From contig LUCM01010080.1 in the NCBI GenBank assembly GCA_008360955.1, positions 147,067 through 211,066 on the forward strand: 64,000 nucleotides of DNA, given 5' to 3'. A program made the position numbers and the translations under genes. Source of the stretch: Fasciolopsis buskii (taxonomy: Eukaryota > Platyhelminthes > Trematoda > Plagiorchiida > Fasciolidae). Below, one piece after another: positions 47,795-59,281 of this stretch (positions within the stretch are counted from its first letter, which is position 1; every line of letters starts with the position of its first letter). The notes beneath the pieces were generated by a model. It saw nothing but the letters and a program-made list of their open reading frames with translations. It was not told the origin of the DNA and made no database searches.

Positions 47795-49334
47795 CAGTTT
47801 GGTAAAATTTTACTCTCTGTGCACCACGACCACCACGACCGGGTAGTCCACGGTTCGGGTTTAATTTTCTGCTAAAATGAGTTCAAGTCGAAGCGTGAAA
47901 TGAGAACTGATAAGGAGGCGGAATTCTGCATTGAGCAACAAATTTTGGCCAATCGTATTTAACTGTTGAACAAACCAAGGCGACAAACCAATCAGGTGCA
48001 TGACGAAAGCGCTAGGACTGCTGAGATGATTCCCAAACCGAAATTTTGTTTTTGGGCTTCCAAATTTAAACTAGTAAAACAATTCTGAGCATTAATAAAG
48101 TCTGTTATCACCGCACTGTCGGTTGAAAATTTTAGAGAGTGGGGACGTGCAAGTGTATCCATTCTTACTCGTGTGCCACTCGAGGTAACTTACTGAGATG
48201 ACCACTAGTTGTCAGAAAATATTCTGCCGGTTGTATACATACAAGAAATTGAAAAAAGAATCTCTGGTATTCGAAGTTTTATTCTCTCTTAATTGTCCAA
48301 ATTACTTTGATCAGTTTGGCGAAACTAGATTCAAAAGAAGTTTATGTTCCGAGTAACTCGATGCATTTCTTTGCATTTCACCTGGTACTTTCTTGATCAT
48401 CATTCGTTATTAGCTATGCAGAACAGAATTTAAACACCGTCTGTTTTATAACTATCAGTTAGTCTATATCATCCAATGTGCCTGATTTCAGTGAACAAAT
48501 TCACTTCAAACTATTCCGACCTTCCTTGAAAATTCCCTCTGAACACATAGAAAACACAATTTGGCGAACAAGCTCGTTTGCAGTAATTCGTACTTATGTC
48601 ATTACATCACTATATATTTGGCACTTCAACTCCCCTGGCCCACCCTCCGTCCCAATGCAAACCCCAGACCACAAAACAATTAACACAACACGTTCTTGTG
48701 TATTTAAATTATGCATGTAACACCAAAAACCGCTTCCCCACCCATTTTGTATCCGACTAATCTAATCCTTCCTAAAGTGATTTTTTTCCAAATATATAGC
48801 AATGTAATGGCATGAGTACGAATCACTGAAAACGAGCTTATTCCGATCTTGGTAAAAACTCATACTGCGAACTAGTTAATAATGGTATTTTCCTAATTCG
48901 CGTTAAGGTGCATGGCCAATTAGTGTTTCACGAGTATCTCCAACCGAATTCTGATATCCACGATGGGACAGCAAAATATTGTGGTCATTTGTTATAATTT
49001 GTGCACAATCAGATCAGTGTTTCTTAGTCCCCTTCCCATCAACCAAAGTTAATAAATTCATGTAGTATCGAGTCACTTATTCAAGATATTCGTGGTAATT
49101 TTAGCGCTTTTCCCGCACCGTTTTAAAACTTCCCACCTGCTGAAGTTCAGTAAGACTTTGAACGGTGTTTACGTCACAGTCATACAAAATATTCAGTAAA
49201 AGTAAATGAGTGGCCAGATTAATCTCGCGTTCCCACTCATGTGATATTCACACAGACAGCTAATAGAAGGTACATTCGTACAACCCAGCATTGTTGTACT
49301 CTTTTTTTTGAGACCGATAAAACCGGGCACTGTT
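47795..49334. other. No gene seen
   Basis: AT-rich sequence. The only frame of note (48478-48720) has no motif. Confidence 0.45.
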
Positions 49335-49741
49335 TCAGCTGGTCATTAATTTGCTGATCACTTCATGGTCACTGTACCATTGAAGCACATTATGAATTAA
49401 GCATTTTATTTGCCCCATAAGTTGGTGCACAGCGTGCTTATTGTTTTGATTTAAAAGACGCGAACTGTAATAATTTAGCCTCTGTAATGGCTGAACAGAC
49501 CAGTCGCATCCTGCCAGTTCGGCAGCTACGGGTGCAAATGTGTCAACAGCAACAGTTCTCTTGGAACGAAAATGCAAGCACACAAAGCCGGTTGTCTAAT
49601 TACGGAAAACCAAAGGAATTTCCTTTCCCTTCCAATGCTCGTTTCAGAAGCTGAATCAAAGAAACGGTTGTAAACAGCAACCCAGAAGCACGGTTTTGGT
49701 GCAGTCACTGGAATAACATTCGAAAGAAAAGTATGGTACAC
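49335..49741 (-). mobile_element. Gypsy-type Pol relic: end of RT and RNase H
   Basis: Two overlapping minus-strand frames trace Gypsy Pol. The first has VYHTFLSNVIPVTAPKP (as in YYRRFIxNFSxIAAPL), then FFDSASETS and RQPALCACIFVPRE (as in AFxxLKxxLxxAPVLxxPDxxxPF). After a frameshift, TVAVDTFAPVAAELAG matches FxxDTDASxxAxGAVL. NYYSSRLLN, then KHAVHQL and VLQW, matches YxSRxLN...KNYxxHxLE...VW. The first RNase H Asp is kept, but the frame is broken. It is a dead copy without LTRs. Confidence 0.5.
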
Positions 49742-50095
49742 TTCTTTCGGCTAGCTCCAGTTTAAATAAAGTTCGTGCGTTTTATCCTAAATCGTCGTGT
49801 CCGTTTTTTTCCATCATTACATTGATGTTTATTGCTTTGCATGATCAAGTGACAGCCAGATAAGAGTCCACTGGGTTTAAAAACAACGTTTTCTGGGATA
49901 TTGCTATTAACTCAGTTTTCCATTTCTCCGTCCAATTTTTTCCAATATCCTTTGGCACTCATCTTCGCGGCAGTAGTTTGAAGTCACAGAAAAGCTTTCT
50001 GTCAGAATGAGCAGTAGAATAACCATTTTTAAAAACATGATTTAGGCCTGTACACCAAATGGAACACGAGTCCGCATATAGTTCTCGCGATTGAG

Positions 50096-50101
50096 TTTAT
50101 T
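50096..50101 (-). promoter_or_regulatory. Polyadenylation signal AATAAA
   Basis: Canonical hexamer on the minus strand, 23 nt after the stop of the candidate terminal exon 50266-50125. Confidence 0.3.
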
Positions 50102-50124
50102 TATCAAGCTAAAGGACCTGAACC

Positions 50125-50266
50125 CTAAAGGACCATCACAAAACTTGATCCAGTGCTCGACCGTTTGTAGTAGTTGGCGGCTTTTGGGGAAGTTCCGTAC
50201 TCCACACGGGCCACTTCAAATTCACTAGTGCAATAGCAGTGCCATCGTTCGCATTTGAGAGGATTT
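50125..50266 (-). CDS. Candidate terminal exon of an unrecognised gene
   Basis: The acceptor catttatacccttt cag opens one base plus about 46 codons: NPLKCERWHCYCTSEFEVAR, then VEYGTSPKAANYYKRSS, ending in TAG. Protein-like and rather Cys/aromatic-rich at the start (CxxxHCYC), with a nearby AATAAA. No family is recognised. Confidence 0.3.
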
Positions 50267-51421
50267 CTGAAAGGGTATAAATGATCAGCAACCGACTTAT
50301 CAACACCCATTATCAGACAATGAGATCCATTTAGCCAAACTGTACTTTGGATGTGTCTTGTAAAATATTAAGCTGCAGTGTGTTCTCCTGCATGTAAGGG
50401 GATATGAAACAAGCTAGGAATGCATCCTATGTATTCTAAAGAACGATGAGCACACTGCTTTGAAGTTTCTTGCATGTAAGGCACACGTGGATGGTATCAT
50501 CGTTGTCGACACCTAAGTGGATAAACACCGATTAACTTTAAATCCAGTAGTGCATGTTTTATTATTAGATATCAGCTATTTCGGTAAAACGAACAAAGGC
50601 AATAGTCAATGGTCAGATTATATGAAGCTAGCGGTAAGCTGTGATTTGTTTACTCTCCCCAATCAAATGACGATTCAATTTCCTCTTTGTTTCGTGTATC
50701 GTTAGAATCGCAGTTTTGTGCGAGCTTGCTCTGACTGGCTGCGTTACGTCATCGGATGTGAACCCTTTTGGGTTACAGTATGTATTCTAATCAATTTTGC
50801 ACGAACGAATTTATTCTTCAGTGTACATCACTTACTTTGCATCGCTTGATTTCAGATTTTGTTCAGTTCTGCCACCCGACATTTCTTGTTTGTCCAAAGA
50901 GAAGCTGTCAGGAAGACTGGTAAGCTTTCTACACTCACAAACCATCCAAAGTGACTGTTCCGACAATAGAAATTACTAATATGCCTTCTCTATTGGCGGG
51001 GAGAGTGACTGATCGTTTTTATAAACTGGGTTGTATTTATCATAATACGTGAATCATTTATATACGAGAATCCTGGCTGAACGTTGATACGAACAATTCC
51101 ATCTTGTTTGCCGGTGCTTCTGATTGTCTTCGGTGGGATAGAACACAATGTGCCAGTATAGGGATTATCACATGTTGGTTCTTCATTATGTATCCTTAAA
51201 AACTGTTCTTTCCTTGCTCAATTGATGGCATTAATTGTTTAACCATTTCTTGTCATCCTCATTTCACCCCTTCAATGACACTATTAACATTAATACTCAT
51301 GTCGCCTCTTCATTTCTTCTCTCTCTGAAATTACCCTAATTTTGATTCTTTTATTTCTTCCATGGTCTCTTCCAGAAGACAATCTTAACTCGGTTGTAGG
51401 AGAATTTAAACATACTTTCTT

Positions 51422-51610
51422 TTACTTCCAATTAATTGCTTCTTGCCCAAGGAGCTTGCCTTTCACATTCACTGGAGCAACTCTAAACCCTGACAGAGTT
51501 CGTTCTAACCACATGCAGTATTTTTCCGTTAAATGTTTTGGCGCTATTCTTATCAGCGACCAATCTTTCATTTTGTTGTGTGACCAAAAATTTATTCTGG
51601 TCTTGCTCAC
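51422..51610 (-). mobile_element. Possible LINE fragment
   Basis: The frame contains HLTEKYCMWLERTLSGFRVA, then PVNVKGKLLGQEAIN. It can be aligned to the RT segment WLExFLxxRxQRVxVNGxLS, or alternatively to the RTE endonuclease segment GVxxxxxxKxLLGWExVN. The ambiguity keeps confidence low. Confidence 0.22.
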
Positions 51611-52578
51611 AACTCCTTTGTTTAGTCCACACAGGTAAACGTACTTCCATACCGCCTATTCTTTGCTTCCAGACTTTTTTCTGACATATGTTCTTTCTGG
51701 TTTTATTTATTTGTTAGTTCTCCAACTCCGCAGAATGTTGTACCCCCACTTCGTATAATTTCGTTTTGCTTTTGAAGTCCCTTTGAAAATGTCGCATGAA
51801 GTGACTGTGGAGACTGAAAAAACTGGCCTATGAAGTTGGTGGCGATGAAACTGTTAAGGACCCACCTCACTTCGTCGAAAGCAGGATCTGGTGAGTCTAT
51901 TCTGCGTTTTCCGCTCAACTTTTAAGCAGTCAGGATGCTAATGGGAATACATTCGAATGCTTTATGGCCGGAAGGAATGATTGTTTCCCTGTTCAACATC
52001 AGTATCCTCTGAGCTGCACAAATTAAACTGGCCACACTTACTCCTGCAGCACACGTGCCCGCTGAGTGCACCGACATCGGACCTGCAAATGAGAATGCAA
52101 GTTTTTAGCTGCATAAAACTGTCAAGGTTGCAATCAAGGCTGCGTCACACGCTTTTACCTAAGATGCCCTTAAGTAAGGTGTCTGTGTTCACTCTGTAAG
52201 CAGAGCGTCCGTCAGTACCGAATTTTGGTATTCGCGTTCCATTCTCGCTTTCTGAGGGAACGAACAATTTTTCCTGTTCCGAAGAGTATTCGGCCCTATT
52301 TTCTTTAACTCAGAATTTTTGAAAAGCGATCGTCTTCTAAAGTATATTGACTGCATCCGATCAATTCTGAATCGTTTGAAACCATCAAGGAAGATTTCTA
52401 GTTAACATATCCAATTATTTTGGGTCTATTTTCACGCTGTTGCACGAGTCGCAATGTCCTTCTTCCTCTCAGAATAGAGTATTGTGAGTATTGTAGAGTA
52501 CCTCTATTCCCCGACTTTCCCCGGCACTTGCTTATTATCTACTGTCTAAATGCTGCATCCATGTTTCTAATCAGAAAG

Positions 52579-52878
52579 CTAAGGCAGCTCTGTGCTATAC
52601 CTATAGATATTCCCACCTCTGTTCCTCAATAAACCTTGCCAGTTCCGTTCTTCTATACTCTCGTAATGATTCTTGGACCAGTAAAGCTTCCTTAGATTGT
52701 TATACCGTAGTGCCTTATTGATTTCGAGCTTATTTCTCTTCTTTGTCAATTTCGTATATGCCATACGTTTCCTACAAAAAAGCTGCTGTGTCAGCCGTTG
52801 AAAGTTTTTCCGTCCGCTATACGATGTCATTTCCGAAATTCGTTTAGACACCTCCAAACCGCACCTCATTTTTTGCAT
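52579..52878 (-). mobile_element. Possible LINE ORF2 linker fragment
   Basis: The basic stretch LFCRKRMAYTKLTKKRNKLE, then INKALRYNNLRKLYWSKNHY, resembles the Arg/Lys-rich linker before LINE RT domains (IRxLIRxRRKAYxKWxxTxxxxxxxRYxxLRNxVK). It lies upstream, on the same strand, of the fragment at 51610-51422, in a pyrimidine-rich (plus strand) region. It may be part of one decayed element. It could also be a compositional artefact. Confidence 0.27.
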
Positions 52879-53403
52879 TATAACCTCCAGATTTAAACTT
52901 CATAAAAGCCCTTTTGTCTTCCCTTGTCGGGTAACTGGTTAACAAAAGTCTGACTATGATCTAAGATCCTGTAACTCATATTGGATTAACTTCTGCATTG
53001 GTTTTACTACCCTTATTGTTGTACACTGAACTGTGGAAACTTGCTTTTGATTGTCTCTGGAAAGTAACTTACGCTAGCAGAATACCAAATAATGCATAGT
53101 CTAAAAGACCATCTTCATGCGCTTGCTTAAACTGGTTTTCAGAAATAAATGCCGTGTTACTTTCGTTAAAAGAACAGGTCACGGCTGATGAAATCATAAA
53201 CATTCTTTTGTCTAATCTTATAATGACACATTATGAATCTTAGTTCCTTGTAAACATTTGTATCTGCATTTGGGATTACAGAATTGGGGCGATTCTTCTG
53301 ATTATGTTCTCAGATTTACTTGAGGAGCAGTTTTACAGTTCTCGTACGTCGCTGAAAATGTACACATGTAAAGATGGAGAATTAGCATAACTTTCCTTCT
53401 CAG

Positions 53404-53820
53404 ATTATTTCGCAAATTGATGCAAGATGTCAGTTTCTATCGTCTACTGATTGAAAGAAAACAGGATGGGTTCAACTGGCAGGTAAATTACAGCCCTGAG
53501 TTATCGTAATAACGGATTACGGTTTTATTACTGATCCTCTCTGCATAAATAACTTGAGGGGCTCTGGTATGCTATCATGCTTAATCGGGCGTAATCTACA
53601 AATCAGCCAGACGGTAACGTTGATTTCAGCAGAACATCTCAAAGCGAAATTTAACCGCTTGATTCAACAAAATACAGTTTTGTTCTCAAAATTATTGGTA
53701 TAGATCCCGCTCTATAGCTTAGAACATGTTCTTTTTGCCACGTTGATAGTGGATTCAGCGGAACGAAGCGTCCTAAACTTGATGGTTGAAACCAACAATT
53801 TCTGCTGAGCACAGATAGGC
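53404..53820 (+). other. Unrecognised decayed or split coding region
   Basis: First, a 79-nt segment with a strong acceptor (ataactttccttctcag) and donor (AACTGGCAG|gtaaat) encodes LFRKLMQDVSFYRLLIERKQ, then DGFNWQ. From about 53505 another frame runs about 100 codons with a single TAG. It includes SAEHLKAKFNRLIQQNTVLF and ATLIVDSAERSVLNLMVETN. Long openness with isolated stops suggests either real exons or the remains of a transposon ORF. No motif names it. Confidence 0.3.
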
Positions 53821-54197
53821 TATCGTGGAATCTGACGGATGCGCACTATTGCTCAGTTATATAAGTATCGATTTAAGCTGGACTATAGTTAGATTTTGTT
53901 GACTCCCTTTACGAGTGTCCCCCATGTGCACCGGAGGTTAAGCTCATGTGAGTTTTACCGGTGACGTTTACATTTTGGACTCTGTTAGAGGGTTCGCATT
54001 GATTACTCTAAACCTGTGAATGACGGGTATTTTGTTTTCGATAAACTTTGGATGCAAAGCCAAATCGTACTAAATGCAAAATTACTATTGAGATAGTTTT
54101 CCGGGCGGCTTCCGTGAACAAAACTTGACTCTGGTTGTTCGAAGACGTTGGATGTTATGGGTAAAGAGATAGTTTAACAAACTAATTGGCCTTGTAC

Positions 54198-54380
54198 CTG
54201 TTCGTGTTCAATGTGAATCAGGAAAAGAATGAACTTCTGGTATTTTGTATCACGTTTGTTGTCAACTGCGTTGCCTAAGCCTGAACAAATGAGCAGACCA
54301 TCTCCGGTATAAATACACATCACAAACTGATTTCCTCTCTGGTCACCGCCAAATGTCACGTGATATCCCCCTAAATGCAT
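54198..54380 (-). CDS. Candidate 183-nt exon
   Basis: The acceptor tatgctttgttggagatgtag and the donor GAACAG|gtacaa bound 61 in-frame codons: MHLGGYHVTFGGDQRGNQFV, then MCIYTGDGLLICSGLGNAV. The Gly-rich strands resemble a beta-propeller blade, but without a WD or other signature. Phase 0 at both ends. The product is not recognised. Confidence 0.23.
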
Positions 54381-55949
54381 CTACATCTCCAACAAAGCAT
54401 AGTCAATATTCCGAACCCAACACGAAGCAGGGGTGTACAAAGCGAACATGTTCACCATTTTTGAGGTTGAATATGTAGTCACTCAGAATGACTTGCTCAT
54501 GCCTTTCTCCCTCCATTTTGAAAACATTTATGCGAACGGCTAACAGAAAATAGTTTCACATTAGCTCTTGTTTTCTTACTTTTTGTGATGCTATTCTGCG
54601 TGAGTTAAACAACCAATAACAGTATGCCACTGCATTTCGATTAGCTATTAGTTAGTTAGTCACCATGTACATAATGCATTTGTTTCGAGGTGCACGTTTC
54701 AGCAGTCCTATACATTGATCCGTAGTATCGTTATCGCTTCTATTTGGGTCTGTAAGTTCAGTCAATTGCATTCAGAAATCATTCGATCTCAACGGTTCTT
54801 GATTGCTAAGGTAACTAGATAATTTTAAGTGGAATATCTTTGCAGAAAGGTGATGCTGTTAGGTATGGGTTTTGTTTGAAAAATAAAAATCAAACTTTCA
54901 CGAACGTTGATCCCGATGACATCTGACAGCCGGGGGAATATTATTGAATTGGACTTCCCAGCGGCATTTAGTTTAAAATCTTTAGTGGGGAACAGGGGAC
55001 TGTTTTCGAAGGAGTCCATTTCTTATGAAAACTGTCAACGTACTGCCCACTTTCTGCGCTAAGGAAACACTAGCACTAACAACCAGCGTTGTCTGCAATA
55101 AAATCATTTCGAATAATTTATAACTCGTAGCACGTGGAAACCCGACCACCCGATTGAAGACATTCAATATTTGTGCTCTGAGGACAGATGGTGGAACCGA
55201 TGCACTCAGTACTCGTTAACATTTTGATTACTTATGGCGTCACTGATTTTAATAGGCACTTTTGTTTCTACGTTCAGTTCATAGTATGATTTGTTGCTCG
55301 TTTTATTCAGATATCCATCTCGCAATATCTTAATGGGCGCCATGCAATGATTCCCAGTATGTGGTTCTTTACCTAGAATTCTGTTGTTAAAAGGAATCCA
55401 GCTTGAAATAATGAGAAATTCTAGAAACAACTCAAGATATAGTAAGTTATTAACAGAAGCAGTTTAGATAACCAATATTTGGCTGATTTCCTGAATATTC
55501 TTCAGGGGATTTCGCAAACCACACCATCAAGAATCTGTTATTTCCACGACAGATTGCGTCAATGTAAACTGTCATTGGAATGTTCTCATTCAGTTGCATT
55601 GCTGTTATTTATTTCGTATGGCTTCCACTACCTCTGACGCTGTTCGACGAAGTTCTCTAATGGACCATTAGTTGACAAAGAACGTTTCATGAATTTCTCT
55701 TTCATTTTATAAATGATGGTGGGTGCTGATTCCCCGCAGTCTTTTGAAGAGAGTTCGAACAAATCCACGCTTATATGCCACCAGTGATGCGAAACTGAAG
55801 AATTGTAAGTGACACTCACCACAAGTCGCTTTACGGTAGATGCTGTGTTGCAGCGTTCCATTTAGACGTCCGGCTAGTAAAATATCTTAAAAAAGTAAGG
55901 GACTATCTTTTTCCTCCTCGTGAGAAAAAGGAAGGTTGTGATGGACATG

Positions 55950-56560
55950 AGATGCAAGCGGGGATCATTTCGAAATCTCTTCTACAGAGTGCAGAAAATC
56001 AACACCCACGAGCAATTATGAAAAGAAGAATTCACAAAGCAGTCGTCACTTAGAAACTTTCATCGAATAGCATCGGAGGCAGAGGAAACCATATGAAAAA
56101 ACGATCACCGTAGAAGAGAAGCAGGTTGTTATTGCCTTACCATTTTAACGTGACCATTAATTTAACCAAGTTAATAAAAACCTTGAATCAATCATCAGAC
56201 ATTGGTATCCAGCTGCATAGTTAAGTCTGCTACCAAAAGGTTAAGCTTCCAAAATCACTCAAGCTGTCCTGCTGATCCTTATGTCTCACATGTTGTCTAT
56301 CAGTTCACTTGCAGATGCGGCGACGCATATGTAGGCAAAACAGAGGGCGCTTTGACTCAACGAGTGTCAGAGCACATACCAAAATGGTTGTCAAAATCGA
56401 TGACGAATTCATCCGTGACCTTGTATAATGATACAAAATCTCCGACTTCTTTGATCGCATGGAACCACAAATTTGAAATAACACAGTCTTTCAAATTGCT
56501 AGTGCGCAACACAATCCGCAAAACTACTGGCATTCAGTGAGGCTATGCTTATCAGCATGC
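55950..56560 (+). mobile_element. Penelope-like retroelement relic with GIY-YIG endonuclease domain
   Basis: VVYQFTCRCGDAYVGKTEGA, then LTQRVSEHIPKWL, is the start of the GIY-YIG domain as in Penelope-like elements (VYxFTCxCGxxYIGRTxxxLxxRxxEHxPxWL). About 110 nt upstream, in another frame, VVIALPF and, after two stops, FNQVNKNLESIIRHWYPAA match the RT-to-linker block (xLPLPF..SxxIxRxLxxxIxxxYxAAxL). A possible earlier block (SKSLLQSAENQHPRAIMKRR) lies near 55980. Stops and frameshifts make it inactive. In live elements the GIY-YIG nuclease nicks the target for reverse transcription. Confidence 0.68.
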
Positions 56561-58760
56561 ATTAGCCAGCGCTTTGCGCACAGAACCGGTTGATCCTGAG
56601 TATTTGTCTACATTGGCATTAGCCCGCATGACAGTCTCTCGCATGTCACTCCAATTTATCTGTAACTGCATATACGAAACTCTCCATCTAGTTCAATCCA
56701 CTGTGTTCTTCACAATCTACCGTGTACAAACTGTCAAGTCTCATGTTCTCGATCGAGAAAAGTAAAGGGAATGCTTGCATCAAGTGGCACATGTCTTCTT
56801 TCTCTCTTGACAAATTTGATATAAGGGACTCACTGCCTTAAACTGCTTTCCGTTTTATCCAAGACTCAATTTCTGACCTTCACGTCCGTTTTGAATACCC
56901 AAATAGCAGGAGTTTAATTGCAAGCCGTTATTTCGTTCCCTAATTCACGTGTTTTATGGACATTCCATATGGCGAAATGTGGTTTATTTCCGATAGTTTA
57001 TTATTTTAGTCATAATTATGGGCTTCCGGACCATTTGCAATGCTGCATCAATTCAAATACAACAATAATTTTAGCTCCCAATCCGTTATATTCGATTCGA
57101 AACGTGGAATGAAGTTGTACCAGACTATCGTTGCCGACCTTTTACCTGTTTAGAGTGTTATGCCACAACTGCGGCAAAAATCGATATATTCGCATAGTCT
57201 GTCTTAGTTGTCAAGTTTTATTTCCACAGGCCGAGAATGGTTCGGCATATTGTGATTTTTACAATTTTATATCGTGGTGCGAAGACCTAATCAGTAACAC
57301 AGTTCGAATTCACTTCTAACTGATAGAAAAATTAACAGTTGTAGCCTATGGTCCTTCATCACTATAAATTATGTACGTATAGTCGGTCTTTTTTTCGAAC
57401 CTTCGACTTAATTATACTGCCGAAGACATTACGGAGTAAACGCAGACAGTCTAGCGGGAATGCACTCACTATCATTCCATTGAACCATCTACTCAGGAAC
57501 TGAATTCCATGAAAACGACTGATAAATTTATTCGATTTTCTTAGTACAACTATAACATTTAAAATATTGATGTTTAATATAGTATCCAGCAGTTTAACGC
57601 TTCCACTTACTTCTGCCAATCAGCAAACTTTCGACTAATTAATGATTCACAAGCAAATTCTGGGACCGAGATAGAGTCAAATTGCTTAGAACACGATACG
57701 AATAACGGAATAAAGAGCACAGAAAGTCGAATGTAAGTTAATCACCTCTGTCAGGATTTACTAGATATTAGATCTCATAGTGATATAAATGATGAATGCA
57801 GTAACTGCACTGCATATGCAGCTTCGCAGATAACTACAAATTGCCTTTAATTATGGTGGTTATGATGACCGCATATCAACTGATGTTGATATGCATTGAC
57901 GATACATTGCTGTCGACCTTGAATTGTGCCAACAACTATTTCTGTTTTTCAATTCACTCCATTTCAAGGTTCTCTATTTCGTCACGCTCGAGATACATCT
58001 GAGCATTTACCTAACTTTTCCGGCCACCATTATTAGGATGTCGATCTTTAACCCGATCGTATTTTATCTCCAATTTTTGGTTGAAAGATGAGTGGGGAGA
58101 ACAAAAAGATCACGCGACCATTTGTCAGCCGCAGTCAAGTCAAAAACAAGCTCTCGTTGTCATGCATAAGAAAAAACGGATACTGCCTTAGCCCGTCCGT
58201 CACAGTGATCCTGAAAGCAGACTGTGATTTCGTCGATTAGGGTCACTCGGTTTAACAGCTGCAGCATGTGTATGAATTTTGGTCAGTCTTTGTCGAGCGA
58301 CGGGGAGTTACACATGTTTAGCACAAGCAGTCGTCAAGGCAAGTAGAAGAAGTCACCTCAGAAGCTGTCGACGTACTAAGCCTCAGCTGACCGGAATGAA
58401 TGACTGTGTCTCTGGGTGCATCCCTCCAATGGAACCTTTTATCGCAAACTAATCTAGTTGATCAAACAGGACGGTTAACGCACATGTGCTTATTGAACTG
58501 AAAGTGACTATGTCAATTCCCACATTATTTTGAAGTTATGTTAAAATTACTTGGGGTTATGCCAAAACTATGGGGAAATGTCGCCCAACTGGCTTGCTGA
58601 AACCTCTTCTACATGGGTCTGAAATATGATCAATTTTGTATTACTTGGTCGACAAGTCCAGAGGAGGTCTGCTTATTCGAGGGTGCAACTAGTTTTTATG
58701 CAACCAAGCGCAACTTACAAGGCAGTAAAGTTTGTTCGAGACCAGACGGTGACTAGGTGA
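56561..58760. other. No gene seen
   Basis: Motif-free frames at 56574, 56918, 57131 and 57362. The first may hold the eroded 3' end of the Penelope-like relic. Confidence 0.4.
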
Positions 58761-59281
58761 ATGGTTCATGTGTCTCTTCCAATAAACGTTGCCAGTTCAG
58801 TGAAAAACGTTGACGCACTGACATTATTATGTTGGTGGGCCACTTCCGCCACGTCACAGTACCGTCAGCGTACTACTGTGGTATTTTTTTTAAGAAGAAC
58901 GCTTGGCAAGCAAAAACCCGCCAAGTCTTCTGCACTGACACCTATTTAGTAAGCACGTACCCATCTTGTCCTCGGCTAAACACCAGTATTGGTAACCGTT
59001 CGCCTATCCGCGCCAAGTGGCATGTAACTTTGCCCTGTATCCGAAATGGAACTCGGACCTGGACTAGCGGAAAGAAAAGTGGAATCCAGTCTTTAAAATT
59101 GGTGATCCTGGAAATCAACTAGAAAACTATGTCAAGAGCAGGTTATTCGAGGTTTGCAATGACAACACAACAAAACGATTGTTGTTTACCAGTGTTGAAC
59201 TGAATCAAGTCGTGAATCTTCGGACGAATTTAGTAGAAACTGTAACTGTGTTTCCACCGGACAAGATCAAACAAATGAGTT
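58761..59281 (+). mobile_element. Gypsy-type Gag zinc-knuckle and protease relic
   Basis: In one frame, CWWATSATSQYRQRTTVVFF, then LRRTLGKQKPAKSS, follows a double zinc knuckle (CxRCGGxHSATxCRFRxTVCFxCRRxGHxxKxCRS), in which most Cys and His are lost. About 330 nt on, another frame reads TKRLLFTSVELNQVVNLRTN, then LVETVTVF. It fits a Gypsy protease start (KxFVxVxLNGxxVRLxLDTAxDITVI), with the catalytic DT-S/A-G/A changed. The order Gag knuckle then protease matches Gypsy elements. It is dead. Confidence 0.4.
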
